From: Rhabdornis inornatus
Taxonomy: Eukaryota; Chordata; Aves; Passeriformes; Rhabdornithidae
Reading direction: 5' to 3'
DNA length: 64,000 nt
Assembly: GCA_013397075.1 (NCBI GenBank)
Contig: VWZS01011036.1
Coordinates: 333,859 to 397,858, forward strand
A model generated the notes under the pieces. It saw only the letters and a program-made list of their open reading frames with translations. It did not search any database and was not told the origin of the DNA. Position numbers and translations under genes: made by a program. Of the stretch, positions 34,722 to 46,222 are shown piece after piece. Every line of letters starts with the position of its first letter. Position 1 is the first letter of the stretch.

Positions 34722-34775
34722 TAGAGATGGCTTTCAAAGCTCCCTTCCAACCCAAATTATTGTAAGATTCTATGA
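34722..34775 (+). mobile_element. CR1 LINE 3' end fragment
   Basis: The sequence CTCCCTTCCAACCCAAATTA followed by GATTCTATGA matches the conserved 3' tail of avian CR1 elements (CCTTCCAACCCAAA... and ATTCTATGA). Only about 55 bases remain, so the element is 5'-truncated and old, and lies in plus orientation. Confidence 0.8.
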
Positions 34776-37071
34776 CAACTGCCTTGAATGATTTGTAAAC
34801 TTAAATTGCTTTATAGAAATCACATCCTAAAGTAAAAGTTTAAATTCAATTCTATTAGAAAGCTCAGGATATTATAAAAAAAAATACAGGTCTTCTCAGT
34901 GGACTCTTCATCAGTAATTTTTCATTACATGATTTTCAATAGGGAAACAACATCAAGTCAATTCCTAATGCATGTACTTTGTTGTACTCAAAGGACAACA
35001 ACCAGATTTTTATGGTTTTAAGAGCCAATGTCAAACTAACAGTGTCATATTAAACCTTGCAGTTTAGAGCACTGTATATTTTCCTGCAGTTTTAAAGTAA
35101 TAAATAAAAAAATCATTCCAGTTTAGTTAACTTACTTTGCTTTCCAGTATGTAAAATGCATGCAAGTCTCAGAATGAAGTCATGACACCATAAGATTGGG
35201 GGGATATTTTTTGAGATCCTTTTCCGCTGAACACAAGTTTTTGCAGACTACCTCAGTGTCTCCACAAATGTGAATACTTTGCCACTACATTCACCTACCA
35301 GGACTTCTAAATCCATCACTCCTTTTCAAAGCTCATTGGAGTTGTCTACACTTCAGTAAGGCTTTTTAAGATTTATTCCACAATTAGTATGCATCTCTGA
35401 TCTCATCATGTATGTCAGAGAAGCAAAGTTTCTCAAGCATAGTGAATACCTAACATTAGCTCTCTCACAGGTGAAAAAAAATATCTGTGATATTATTTTT
35501 GCTTAGAGCAAACTTTGCAATTTACATATTTCTGCACTCTTATCAGTTGGAACAAATGCATTATATATTTCTCTTTCTACTTGAAATTAAGAAGTACTTT
35601 CTTCATTATAATTTTAGATTGAAAAAGAAAATGCTTGCAGAATAAATCATTGCTTCATGACAATGGCTAACCTACCCTGTAGCAGCCAAAAGGAGATTTA
35701 TCAGTACTGTTCATAAACATTGATACAGACAGAATGAAATTATTATCATCGTGGTTTTTATTGATTATTATATCACACAATGTGACTTGAAGTGTGACAC
35801 AAAATACCTTGAAAAACATTTCATCTCCATGTGTTTGTCAATAGATAAGAGAAAAAATTATTTTTCTTGACCTTTCACCACAGGCAAGTCTTCCACATAT
35901 TACATATTGACTTTGTGTATTTCAGAACATCTGAAAGATGAAAGCTTAAATTAGTTGTGATCAAAGGTTGCTTTCTTTTGATAAAAAAGGATTAGCTAAA
36001 GAAACTTCTATTAATAAAAAATATTACCTAAAAAAAGGAGGCATCCTACAATAGCTTTCACAATCCATACACATGATCTAAAGTGTGTATGAAGATACGG
36101 GAAAAGTTATCAAACTCATATCCCAGAAGTAGAACTGTTCATTTTACTGCTTGTGCTTCATTAATGTGGTAGTAAAATGAGGGAGGAAACATTTTTACAG
36201 CATGCAAAGGGCACACACTCTTTCATGCTGGATATTCAGGTTTTGTCTTTGCATCAGTGGGTCAAACTTGCCCAAAAGCATGATTAACTTTAGTAACATC
36301 ACCTGATTTTAGGTAATGGGAGTGAAGTTTAATTTGTTCTACTTCTCTAGGAGCCTTTTGTAGCTATTGAACTACTCTTTTGTCCAGGTTGTACATACAA
36401 ATTAACAATCTATTTGGCATCAGCAGAAATGTAAGTTTATACTCTTGAAAGTAAAAAAAGTGAAGGCAACATATAATGTAAATTAATTAAACCTTTAAAA
36501 GAATAAAAATTAGGAAACTAATTTCTGATACGACATCCAGAAAATATGAATATAATTTCATTTGTCCTAGTTTCATCCAGCCAAGACAATCCTCTCATCC
36601 CTCAGCTTCCAGGTCTTTATTGTACCCATACTAACAAAACTTTCATCTCTTCTCCTGCAAAAAACCTTTCTTAAAAAAAATTTCCTGCTTAAATTATCAT
36701 CCATAATGAGTCTTGTAAAAAAATGGCTCTTGAAAACCTATAGAGAAAACACTGGCCTCAGGTTCTGTGCTCCAGACTTCGCTATGTCTGACATTTCCTT
36801 CCTTCCGTGTTTTAGAATTTTAAGTTTTTGTCAAGAAGTTAGTGATCTGCTTTTTAGATATTATTGGAATACAGCATCAGTTGTTCTGCCTGACATGCAA
36901 AGGGATGTACTGAAAACATATGCTCTGTTCAGATATTCCCATTGCTCAAGCAGAAGATCCCATCACGAGCATCTCTGGTGATTTCTCTCACCAGTTGTAC
37001 TGGTTACTGGGTTTGTGCCATCTGCAATGTAACAGATTACCTATTTTTCTTTTTTTGTAAAAACTGGCAAT
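34776..37071. other. no gene seen
   Basis: AT-rich DNA without recognised genes or repeats. The 91-codon plus-strand frame at 36706-36981 has no motif and no splice context that I trust. Confidence 0.4.
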
Positions 37072-37077
37072 GTGGAT

Positions 37078-37370
37078 TGTCGCTGTTATGACACAGAGAG
37101 AGAGAGAAACTCACACACCTGACTCCAAGTTGATCGAGCAGGAAAAAGACTCCTTTATTTACAGTACATGACTATTTATGGAAATCTAACAATGAGCATG
37201 GATTGGACAGTGATGATGAGACCTCTGACTCCACTGGTTCATCACAATGTCAATCAATACTCACTTCCTCCAAAGAGGAATGCAAAACAATCCACTGTTT
37301 ATGAGAAAGAGTATGAGAAAGTGTAACAAGAACGTACCAACATCGGAAGGCCAGAAACACCAGGACAACA
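37078..37370 (-). mobile_element. solo LTR, minus strand, perfect GTGGAT duplication
   Basis: A 293-bp element, on the minus strand TGTTGTCCTGG...AACAGCGACA, flanked by GTGGAT at 37072-37077 and 37371-37376. AATAAA (minus strand, plus about 37155-37160) is placed as an LTR poly(A) signal, followed by a U5 with a GA/CT repeat. The 6-bp duplication and TG/CA ends make this a secure class II solo LTR. Confidence 0.88.
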
Positions 37371-37597
37371 GTGGATGAAACAAGAAACTGGGTTTGTCCT
37401 ATGAAATCAGAGCTTTGCCTGTGTTCTAGCCAATAGAAAAATCAAAAGGGAAACAGTGAAGCAACTAAGCCTTTCTTTAGCAATATTTTGCACAAGTGCC
37501 TCCAAAATTTTTATTTTCACCTAACACAAGTGCAAATTACAAAACAAGTCAAGGTGAACTGCTGGGGGAAAGAAGGGCATTTTAAAAGTCTGAATTT

Positions 37598-37808
37598 TTA
37601 CAATCTGGGACATTTTCGTCCTTCTTGGACAGTAAACTTGCAATTGTCAGTTTCAGTGAGGATCCCAAGAAAACACCTGCCCGACTTTTCCTCTCTTCGT
37701 GGACCATAAAAATGCACTGCGTTTGGTAACTCCATTTCTGAAAGTGATTTCATCCCAGCTCCTGCTGCAGAGTGCTCAATGCTGAGCTGTTGCCATTGGA
37801 AGCACAGT
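37598..37808 (-). other. exon-like open segment after a strong acceptor
   Basis: On the minus strand the pyrimidine-rich TTTTATCTTTGTCTAG ends at 37809. From 37808 a frame is open for 70 codons to a stop at 37598, with protein-like stretches such as KSLSEMELPNAVHFYGPRRE. A possible donor (CAG|GTGTTT) at 37676/37677 would instead give a 132-base internal exon. No family is recognised, and no partner exon can be proved. It is the best of the minus-strand candidates. Confidence 0.28.
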
Positions 37809-40393
37809 CTAGACAAAGATAAAATTAGAAGCAAGCACTGTCCTTTTTGGAAAGCACAGAACAGTATCTAATCTCATCTCATCTCAGCAGACTTGTTCTG
37901 TCTTGTCTACATTATCTTGTGACATTATAAGTTGGTGGACAGGACCCTCTTTTCTTGAATTGAGGAGCAATCTAGTAAGTGCGGTCCCAAAAACAGATAT
38001 GACAAAATATAAACACCTACCACTTACTAGAAAAAGAAAAACCTGACAAGTACAGTATTCATTACTATTCTACAAAATCTTTCCATTTTCCCTAGCAATA
38101 TAGAATACATATCAGATTTAGCAACAATAATTATTAACTGAGCTGACCCCAGGGGAAAATAAAAAACATGCTTCAGAGACAAGCAGTAACCCATGTGTAT
38201 GACAACTACATTTTACTTTGAAATGTTTTTTTTATTCACTTTCTGCATGGCCTTGACCCCAATATTTGTCAGGATCCATTTTAAAAATGCAGGATTAAAT
38301 TAGATTTTTCCCCTGATTCTGGATAATGGCAAATTACTCACCACATCCTTAAGTAGGTTGTTCCCATGGCTAAGTTAACTGCGGACAGAGGTATGAATCC
38401 ATTCCTGGATTTCATTCCCAGTATGTCTGCTGTCACATTGATTGCCAGAATATTTTAGGATCATTTTTTCAACTAGATTGAAAAGCCATCAGCTACTAGA
38501 ATATTATTCCCTTGTATGTGTTATCCTTAACTAAAATCCATTTTCACTTGGATATGCAAATAAATTCAGTTCATTAAATCTTACACAAGTCAGTTATTTT
38601 TTCAATTGCTTCTCCTGAATCCCTCCTAATCACTTTCTGTGCTATTAGTGGGAAAGCAAAAATGTGAGCAGCATTATTCTGTAAGGACAGAGGCTGTGAC
38701 TGCCTCATGTAGCAAACCTTCCCAGCACCGGATAACCGTGGTTACTCACACTGAGCAGTAGCACTGAGATATGTCAGTTATGTTTGTCTAATTCCAGCTT
38801 TGTATGATTAAGATAAACTTGACAGCACACTGGTATAATGTCAGTGACTGACAAAGCATTATAATCATGACAAATGCTCCTGAACACCTGACTTCCCCCA
38901 GCTCACAAAGTTTTAGACTCCTCTCTTGGTCCATGCAATTCATACTCACAGCACAGGGGTTCAGCAGGGTTTTGCCTGGCACATCTGGGTTGCCCACGGT
39001 GATGTTCCCATCCACAACAGGCCATGCTTAGGTGAGAGGACCATCAGTGTTGCAGCATCTTTTGCAGGTCACACTTCTAAATGTTAACTTTGTATATCCC
39101 AGGGTTTCTGTGAGTTGTGCTCTCTTGTACTAATTGTGTAGACAGATTTGTTCTTCATCCCAGCTGAGCCAGCTCCAAACCCAAGCCAAACATGACCAGT
39201 TACTCAGATCTTGTCCTGCAGTTATCCTACTAGGGGGATTTGCCCCCTAAAACCAACCCAAAGAGAACCAGCCCCTTCACCCTCACTCTGCCTTAATTAC
39301 AATATTATTGCATTGTTTATCTTACAGCCTTCTAAATGTTAATTCAGCAATTCCCTACATATGTTAATGACACATCAGCAATTTTTTACTACTTAATAGT
39401 TAAATACTAAGTCAACAGTTCATTTAGTATCTGCCTTACCATACTTATACTGGGTTGACAACTGATTATGAGCTCCAGCCTAATGGTCTTCTTTCCCATA
39501 TCATGGATCTCTTACTCCTGCTGCATTCAGTTTTCTTCTCTCAATTGCAAACCAATACTGTAACTCTTAAGAGTTTGGAAGTCCCCAGTGTCACTTTCAT
39601 ATGTCCTTACACCAATATTCCCTGGTAATATATTCACCTGCCTCCTTCCAGCATTGTATCTGGAGTTCAAGTCCACCTGCTATTTATCACTAACAGCTAT
39701 CTGAAAATGTTAAAAAACATTCTCTACAGGCTTCTACTTTCCTAACTTTCATACTCTCAAACTGCAAAATTTATTCATTCTTCTTTATGTACTTTTAAAA
39801 ATATTCTGTATGCAGAGGATGTAAATCAAGCACTTTGGTGTTTGGCAGAGTGAATGCTACAGTAAACATTCTTCAGCACTCCAATTACCATCACTTCAGT
39901 TTCACTGATCTGTGCTCACTGCAGCAATTTAGCCAATGGTATGCACTTTGGCTTTTGCAGATATTTTACCTTTAAAAGTTTCACCATTTGGAATTGCTAT
40001 GCCTTTGGCATTTATGACCAAACCAGGAGAACTGGTTTGCTTAAGTCCTTGCACTGCATCACTCAGCCCTCTGCCACAGCACTGGCTTATTCTGACATAC
40101 AATAGTCCATGGACATGTAAGAAAACTTCTGTCTGCAGAACTATTCACATTTTGCAATATTAAAAAAATCACTTGAGCCATTATAATACAGGTCAGTTTT
40201 TGCTTTTTCTTGTAGGCAGTCCCAGATGCCTTGATCATGACTTTTCCTAATGATTTCCAAGGTTTTGGGTACACCTAGTTATCCTGCATTTTATCATTTC
40301 AAATGCCATGAACCTTTCTCCCAAGGTAGAGACATTTTGCTTCTATCACTAAACTTAGAGATAAACAGAGAGTAGATTCCATTGAACTTTAGT
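37809..40393. other. no gene seen
   Basis: Ordinary AT-rich sequence. No LTR ends, CR1 tails or convincing coding frames. Confidence 0.4.
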
Positions 40394-40465
40394 ATCAGAA
40401 TCACAGGATAATTTAGATTTGACTGGACCACTGGAGTTTATTTTGTTCTAGCCTCTGCTCAACTT
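40394..40465 (-). mobile_element. CR1 LINE 3' fragment, degraded
   Basis: The plus strand reads AGAATCACAGGATAATTTAG, then GACTGGACCACTGGAG, then CTAGCCTCTGCTCAA. This follows the reverse complement of a CR1 3' region (AGAATCATAGAATGG..., GGACCTCTGGAG..., CTAGTCCAAC...CTGCTCAA) with many substitutions. It is an old copy in minus orientation. Confidence 0.65.
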
Positions 40466-40645
40466 TATTTACACCAGAGAAATAAATTCAACTTAGCTAT
40501 ATTTATTGCTTGAATGCTTAGGATCTTGCATATGCTTGGACTTCAATACCTTGAAAGCTCTTTGAGGCTCTCCAATGGAAATCAAGTGCAAGATACTTAC
40601 AATGTATACTCCTACTTACTTAAATATGTATTTTTTTATCTGTAG

Positions 40646-40792
40646 GAATAACACATCTGCAAAAGAGGTTCCATAATGTTTCCATACTGCCTAGCTGCAC
40701 TTCATGCAGAAAGAGTGTCTAGTGATGAAAATCTGTCGAAAAATTTGGGCACAGAAAAAAAATCACCCAGTTCACTCCAAAACTTTCCTGGT
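40646..40792 (+). other. exon-like segment between consensus splice sites
   Basis: TTTTTTTATCTGTAG ends at 40645 and GTAAGT starts at 40793, so a 147-base segment lies between a good acceptor and a perfect donor. It contains an ATG at 40676 that opens MFPYCLAALHAERVSSDENL and stays open through the donor. A stop at the second codon in that frame means it would be a first coding or non-coding exon. Unrecognised; could be a long non-coding RNA exon or chance. Confidence 0.22.
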
Positions 40793-42334
40793 GTAAGTCT
40801 ACTGATATCAGATGAGTTCATCGTTATTTATACCACAGAAATGTCAGAAACAACACATATACCAAATGTTTGCCCCAGAATTCCCCATATTTACCCATTA
40901 GGAAAGTTGTGGGAGACTATAATTTCCAGCTGTACAATCCCACCACTGTGCCTATGCTGTTTCTTCCAAGCATTAGTGATATGCATTTTCAACATCCATT
41001 TGTCACCAAAGTAAATATTTATTCATTTAAAAATAACATTCAGATTAAGCTCCCATAAACTGTATTTCTTTCTCATCCACTAGATTTTGATGATATTTTC
41101 CAGTTGTATGGAAAGAGTTTGTTGGTCAGATAGGATTTCTCTGAATTCTCAAGATCCCAGCTTAGGTAACTTTCAAAAACCCAAATTGTGTTTTACACAA
41201 TGTGTGTGCATTTATATATTAGATATTACATTTGGATTAAACATGCAAGAGTTGAATATCTGCAGTGTTTTCCAAGCAACTTCCATGCAGCTTCAATATA
41301 CTCAGCAGGAGAGATGCAGACAGATTTATTCCCAAAACAAATATTGTTGTTTAAGGCACAGAAATACAGCAGGAAGATAAACTTTAACTGTTTCATGTCT
41401 ATGCTGCTCAAGAACACTGTTCTAAATTAAATTTAATGAGACTCAAAAAGTGGTCCAAAAGAACAAATGGTAACTGTATACTTAAAGATACAAGGATTTG
41501 AATATTTCAAACTAACATCCAATTTTAAGATAATTATTTCCATTAGAGTTAAGCTATTTCAGAGATGATGTAACAGATTAGAGAGTACCTGTTTTAGCTT
41601 TGCTTTTTCTCATCTTCCTAAAAAAGCAAACAGTATATATCACACTCCCTGTTTGTCCATCTTCATTTGTCAGTCTTTCATTCTCCCTGCAATCACTTTT
41701 CAATTCAGTGGACCACTTCAACCAAATTTGATGAGGTTAAGCTTTCGCAAATTTAACTTTCAACATTGTGAACTCTAATGACTGATTAGAGAACTGCATC
41801 CAATTAGTACCCTGACAGAGGAGAGCAGGGAGAATTCAAATTTTAGCTGCTCTGCTCATTTCACTCATCATCTAAAGGGCAATGATCAGATGATCAGTCA
41901 ACCATGAGTAGTTCCAAAGCTACCACGGCATGTGCTGCTTGTTGACAGCCAAAAGCACAAAGAAAAGCATTTAGGAGATTAGTGAGAGATGAGACAGATT
42001 TTAAGGGAGGTTGCAAGACATAAAACTGTAGGCAGCCAGTCATTAATCCTTATGGAAGGATTTCAAACTTACTTTTAGATGTTTGATTGTTAGTTGTTTT
42101 GGTTTTGTTTGGGTTTTTTTAATAAGTATCTACAATCTGTTTTTTGTACATGGAAAAACAAATTACAAAAAACTTTCTCATCCACATACAGATTTTCTTC
42201 CTGTTTCTCCCCTACTTAAGGAAATCTGTGGGTCAGTTGCCACTTTTTAGGAAGATTAAATACAGTGATTTTTAACTACCTTTAATTAATTTGTTTGGAC
42301 ATGCTAGTCAAGTTCACCAGGCAAGACAACAATC
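40793..42334. other. no gene seen
   Basis: AT-rich sequence; no recognisable gene, repeat or RNA. Confidence 0.4.
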
Positions 42335-42342
42335 ATATACTC

Positions 42343-42673
42343 TGATAGGGAATAAAACAGAGAGATACAATGGAACTGATAAAGGGGCCTGATATCTTAG
42401 GCCTGATTGAGCAGAAATTGTGGGAGAGACAAACACAGATAAACGCTCCCTGGGCAAGAAGTGATCAAGAAACATGTTTTTGTGAAACACTCTTATAAGA
42501 TAATGTTACTAGGTGACATAATGTCATGAAGAATGTGCAACCAATGGGAAAATGTTACCAAAAATAGAACTCTATATAAGTGCCATACAGATAAAACCCT
42601 ATATAAACGCCTTGTATACTTAATAAAATTGGCTTCTGATCCAAACTCAGATGTCCTCTTCTCTCCATCACCA
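42343..42673 (+). mobile_element. solo LTR, plus strand, 8-bp flanking repeats
   Basis: The element runs from TGATAGGG to CATCACCA and is flanked by ATATACTC at 42335-42342 and 42674-42681. Inside are two TATA boxes (TATATAAG at 42573 and TATATAAAC at about 42600) and AATAAA at 42622-42627, in LTR order. The promoter and poly(A) layout says LTR. The 8-bp direct repeat is longer than the usual 4-6, so a few bases may match by chance or the ends may be misplaced. Confidence 0.65.
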
Positions 42674-42880
42674 ATATACTCACACATGTAACTCCCAGTT
42701 AACAGCCATCATCTCTCCAGAAGACTGCCCTTTTCATACGTTCTAGGTGGGGTTTCTTTCTTGACTTTCTTTAATATAGGTATCATTATTCTGTTTGTGA
42801 CCCTTTTTTGTTCCATCTTACATAATTAACAGATCATAGATACTTCCTATTATAAAAGTATTTTTTTCTGAATAAATTAA

Positions 42881-42907
42881 TAATTTCAATAATTTCAATA
42901 ATTTCAA
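42881..42907. repeat. 9-bp tandem repeat
   Basis: Three copies of TAATTTCAA followed by a degraded TAATTATTAATAATAATT tail. Confidence 0.9.
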
Positions 42908-44342
42908 TAATTATTAATAATAATTGTCACCAAACTTGATGAACAGAAGTGGTCATCATCTTTCGCAATGCGTTACATCAGAGCTGTTCATTGCACTGGT
43001 TTATTAAAAATCTACAGAACTGTCTGTTTCCAGACTGTATTCATCATAGGAAAAGCTCATCTAAGGAAGGAAAAAAAAAAATCGGTGTTACATGACGCTG
43101 CTCTTGTTTTTCACACTCCTCTCCTCCCTCTCTAATAATTTTGGAATTCATTGGCATTTGATAGAGCCCAAAAACACCAAAGAAAATTGGTTTCCTCTGA
43201 TAATCAATTGCCAGGAAAAGAGAAGGAAGCAAAACTAGTGCTTCGAAGGAAGAAAGGTTGCGAAAACTCATCAGCTGCACAGTTTGACACAATCCAGATA
43301 ACCATTCAGGAGGCACAGATACACAGACCAAGAGTACACTGGAGACACAGCCATATGCTTTTATGCAATGAGAAGGAAAAACCCTATTTCACAAAACTTA
43401 AAGTTCTTCCCAAAAAATCAGCAAACAGGAATGAATAAAGAAGGGAGATTCAAGTTTTGGCACCACAGCTCTGCGGGATATTAAGTAGCCCCGAGATAAG
43501 ACACAAGGTATTTACCCTGGGATATGTATACACAGATTGGAAACAGAAGTAAACAGTTTTTGCAGTACAAAGAAGTCACTGGTGAAGTTTCACAATCTAA
43601 ATTAATACCACACTGTTTCTCCACATTGACAAATAGGAGGGTGACTGGCCAGCTGCCACTGATCACTGACCCTCCTCAACAGGAAAGAGAGAGCAAGAAT
43701 GAAAAAAAAGCTTGTGGGCCAAAACAAAGGCAGGGAGGTCACTGAACAATTGTCAAAAAGACATTCAATTTGGGGAATACTGATTTAATTCAATGGCAGT
43801 TAAAAGAGATTTTAAAAAACCCCAACATTTCACATGCTTAATGATCCAGACTATCTGTACTCTTGCATGAACAAGAGTTTTGAATTTTTGATCACAAAGA
43901 CATCAGCTGACAAAAGCATTAGCTGACTGCCCAAAAAACTCAGTGGACAGGGAAAGATTAGGAAGGAATACAAAAACAAGACATCTTGTACCACTACATA
44001 ACTCCAGGGTGTGACATGGAAAAGGGCAAAGGACAGTCAGCTCAAACAAATAGGGGGAACCACAGAGAGATGTGTAAGCCATGATTACCCTGAATAAGAA
44101 TAATTCTAATATGTCACTGGGTGCCATGGAGTGAGATCAGCACAAGGCAGATGGCACAGGACAGAAAGGTGGCGGGTGCTTTGTACACAGGCACTCAGTG
44201 CTTGAAATCTCCTGCCACAGCACTCCAAGAATTCACACAGGCCAAGAGGAGACAGAGTGACTTAATGAAAGCAAACACATCAAACTTTAAATTATACAGT
44301 CACCCCACCTTTCTCTGAGCTACAGAGTGCTCTGTTCCCATC
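42908..44342. other. no gene seen
   Basis: A 95-codon plus-strand frame (43151-43438) is charged and protein-like, but the region is purine-rich, which favours such frames. The frame has no ATG start and no recognised motif. Nothing else was seen up to the provirus 2 target site. Confidence 0.35.
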
Positions 44343-44348
44343 CTGTAC

Positions 44349-45026
44349 TGACACGGATCACCTTTCCCACCCTCCTCTGGCTGGCCCAGCTAACTCTGAG
44401 GGCGAGACCAGCGCCGAGAGTGGGCCGCCTCCCGGATGGCAGAGAACCAGGAGTGCAGCTAGGGCTGAGAGCTCTCTTGGCTGACAGCGCATCCAGGAAA
44501 GAATAAAGGATCAGGAGGAGTCCTTTTGTAGGTCCAGGAACGGGTTTATTGGAGGGATGGAAGGAACAGGAAGCAACGGAACAGGAGGGGAGGATACCAC
44601 AAAAGGCACAGAAAATGGGGTTGCAGCAGCTTAAATAGGGGACCTCCCCCAAGGGAGGGTACAATCTGGTAACCAATCATGACAACCTGGGGGCGTAACA
44701 TAAGGCAGGACTGAAGACATAATTAATCAATGAGGGGAAACATAGCCGGGGAAAACTGGGCAACAGCAAATGATATACTGAAAAGGGAATGACTGATACA
44801 GAACATACTAGAAGTTTGGGGGGGGCTAGGAAGGATTGACAATAGCATGGGAGTGGATTAGGGAGACAGATAGGGAACACTCTGGAAATATGGGAGGGGA
44901 TTAGGGTCGACTGACAGGGTAAAGGCAGGGATTTGGGCAACAGAACTGCAATCAACAGGGGGTGTTAACATAGGAACAAACCATTTAACATAGGGGAAAA
45001 CAGAAGTAAAAAAATATACTGCAACA
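44349..45026 (-). repeat. 3' LTR of provirus 2
   Basis: On the minus strand it starts TGTTGCAG after the polypurine tract and ends TCCGTGTCA. It has a TATTTAAG box (plus about 44629-44636) and AATAAA (plus 44545-44550). Its length equals that of the 5' LTR. It is more GC-rich than the host flanks. Confidence 0.92.
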
Positions 45027-45040
45027 TCTCCCCCTTTTCT
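45027..45040 (-). other. polypurine tract of provirus 2
   Basis: The minus-strand AGAAAAGGGGGAGA lies directly before the TG of the 3' LTR, as for plus-strand priming. Confidence 0.85.
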
Positions 45041-45043
45041 TTT

Positions 45044-45270
45044 TATGAAGATTGTGTTGATGAGAACTCCAAGGGGTAGTCTTCACTTGTCCACCAAGCC
45101 GGATTCGGTGGAACGTCAACTTGGATAACCTCAGCCGAGGGGGAGATGCTTTTAAAAACAATTCTTTTAAAAAATGACAGGGCTATAGAAATAAAGAACA
45201 AGATAAGGAGGACTAACAAAACAGTTTTAACAAGAAAAGTTAGCCAACCCGAGAGTCCCCAGCTCAGCCA
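45044..45270 (-). pseudogene. env: env TM C-terminal fragment
   Basis: The minus-strand frame reads WLSWGLSGWLTFLVKT, then a hydrophobic anchor of about 20 residues, then a basic stop-transfer and a tail of about 35 residues ending just before the polypurine tract. Position and layout match the membrane anchor and tail of provirus 1 TM, which shares a LVKT motif. The ectodomain, including any CX6CC motif, is missing: the fragment begins at a deletion junction near 45275. Confidence 0.75.
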
Positions 45271-45277
45271 GTCTTCA

Positions 45278-45328
45278 GACTCTTTCAGCTATTGATTGGC
45301 CCGTGGGGGAGTGAGGGATTATGACAAC
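45278..45328 (-). pseudogene. pol: integrase crumb
   Basis: Seventeen codons read VVIIPHSPTGQSIAERV. This is the conserved stretch around the catalytic Glu of retroviral integrases, and the same region of provirus 1 reads GIPHSPTRQSIIER. It is directly followed by a stop and then by env TM sequence. The rest of integrase and pol is gone, so a deletion joins pol to env here. Confidence 0.75.
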
Positions 45329-45429
45329 TCATAAAGGAATTCCTGGAGACATAACAAAGAACAGTAGAATACTATTAACACAACAATGACAATTATAAAA
45401 CTAGTAATTTTAGCTAAACTTGTGACAAC
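45319..45429 (-). pseudogene. second TM-like hydrophobic segment
   Basis: A 36-codon frame with a strongly hydrophobic stretch (SFIIVIVVLIVFYCSLLCL) preceded by SLAK, resembling the LVKT-anchor of TM. It lies upstream of the integrase crumb, which is the wrong order for a simple provirus. It may be a duplicated TM piece or a chance hydrophobic frame. Confidence 0.35.
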
Positions 45430-46222
45430 AAACAGTCTCAATGAAATGGCTCTTATTTTGAAAACTCCCGTTCTTCTTGTGGTCTTCAGTTCTTTCTTCT
45501 TGTGGTTTCTATTTTCTTCTCTTCTGTTCTGCTAGGTACTCAGGAATAGTTTGTCAGGGTTTTCAGACCAAGAAATGCAGCACATTTGGCAAATGTGGCT
45601 CAGTTCTAATTTGGCTTGAGTTGTTGCGTCGCTTGTCTTTGCTGCTTTTTCCCTGTGATACAAAACTCAGATCTCTGATTAGATTGTTTTGAAACTCATA
45701 CAAGATGCTATATGGGTAAACATGTAAGGGAGACACACAAGAAACTAATTTTGACATATGTGAAGATAAAAAGGTATAGTTAAGAAATTAAGTTTAACAT
45801 AATAATTAACATAACACATAACTAAAGCCCTTTAATTTCTTTGCTATCAATTTAATACCCTTTATTTTTAGTAAAACACTCCTTTTCCTTTCTTCTCACT
45901 CTCTGCCTCCTTTTCCTTTTTCTTTCTCTTCCTTTTCTCTTCCTTTTAACAGTCTTTTAAGTCTTTACTATCACCCCTCATCTTACCATCAAACAGCTTA
46001 CACAAACCTTCTCTTCACCTGCTTTTTCCTTCTCATTAAAACTTGTCAGTTTTCTGCTAACAGAAATTGCAGTTTAATACATCAAGTGCAAAAGTAAAAC
46101 ACATCATTTATAAAAGCACAAAATAAAGCTCATTATTTGTAAAAGGCTTTTTAAACCAGTGAAAAACCAAACATCAAATTAATCATCTTTTCATTACTGC
46201 TTCATTGGCAGTATAATTAAAC
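45430..46222. other. unexplained 0.8 kb segment inside provirus 2
   Basis: Between the gag stop and the TM-like segment, no retroviral motif is recognised. It is AT-rich, unlike gag, and contains a pyrimidine tract on the plus strand (45880-45948). A minus-strand frame (45563-45757) has a basic GKSSKDKRRNN patch. It may be heavily decayed pol/env, a later insertion, or host sequence picked up by the element. Confidence 0.4.
45880..45948. repeat. CT-rich pyrimidine tract
   Basis: Almost pure C and T with CCTTTTC units, ending AACAG on the plus strand. On the provirus sense strand it is a purine tract. Confidence 0.85.

Noticed and set aside
42881..42907. Short tandem repeats considered as a CRISPR array
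   Set aside because: A 9-bp unit without spacers in vertebrate-type DNA; a simple tandem repeat.
43151..43438. 95-codon charged plus-strand frame
   Set aside because: Purine-rich sequence readily yields Lys/Glu-rich open frames; no ATG at its start and no family recognised.
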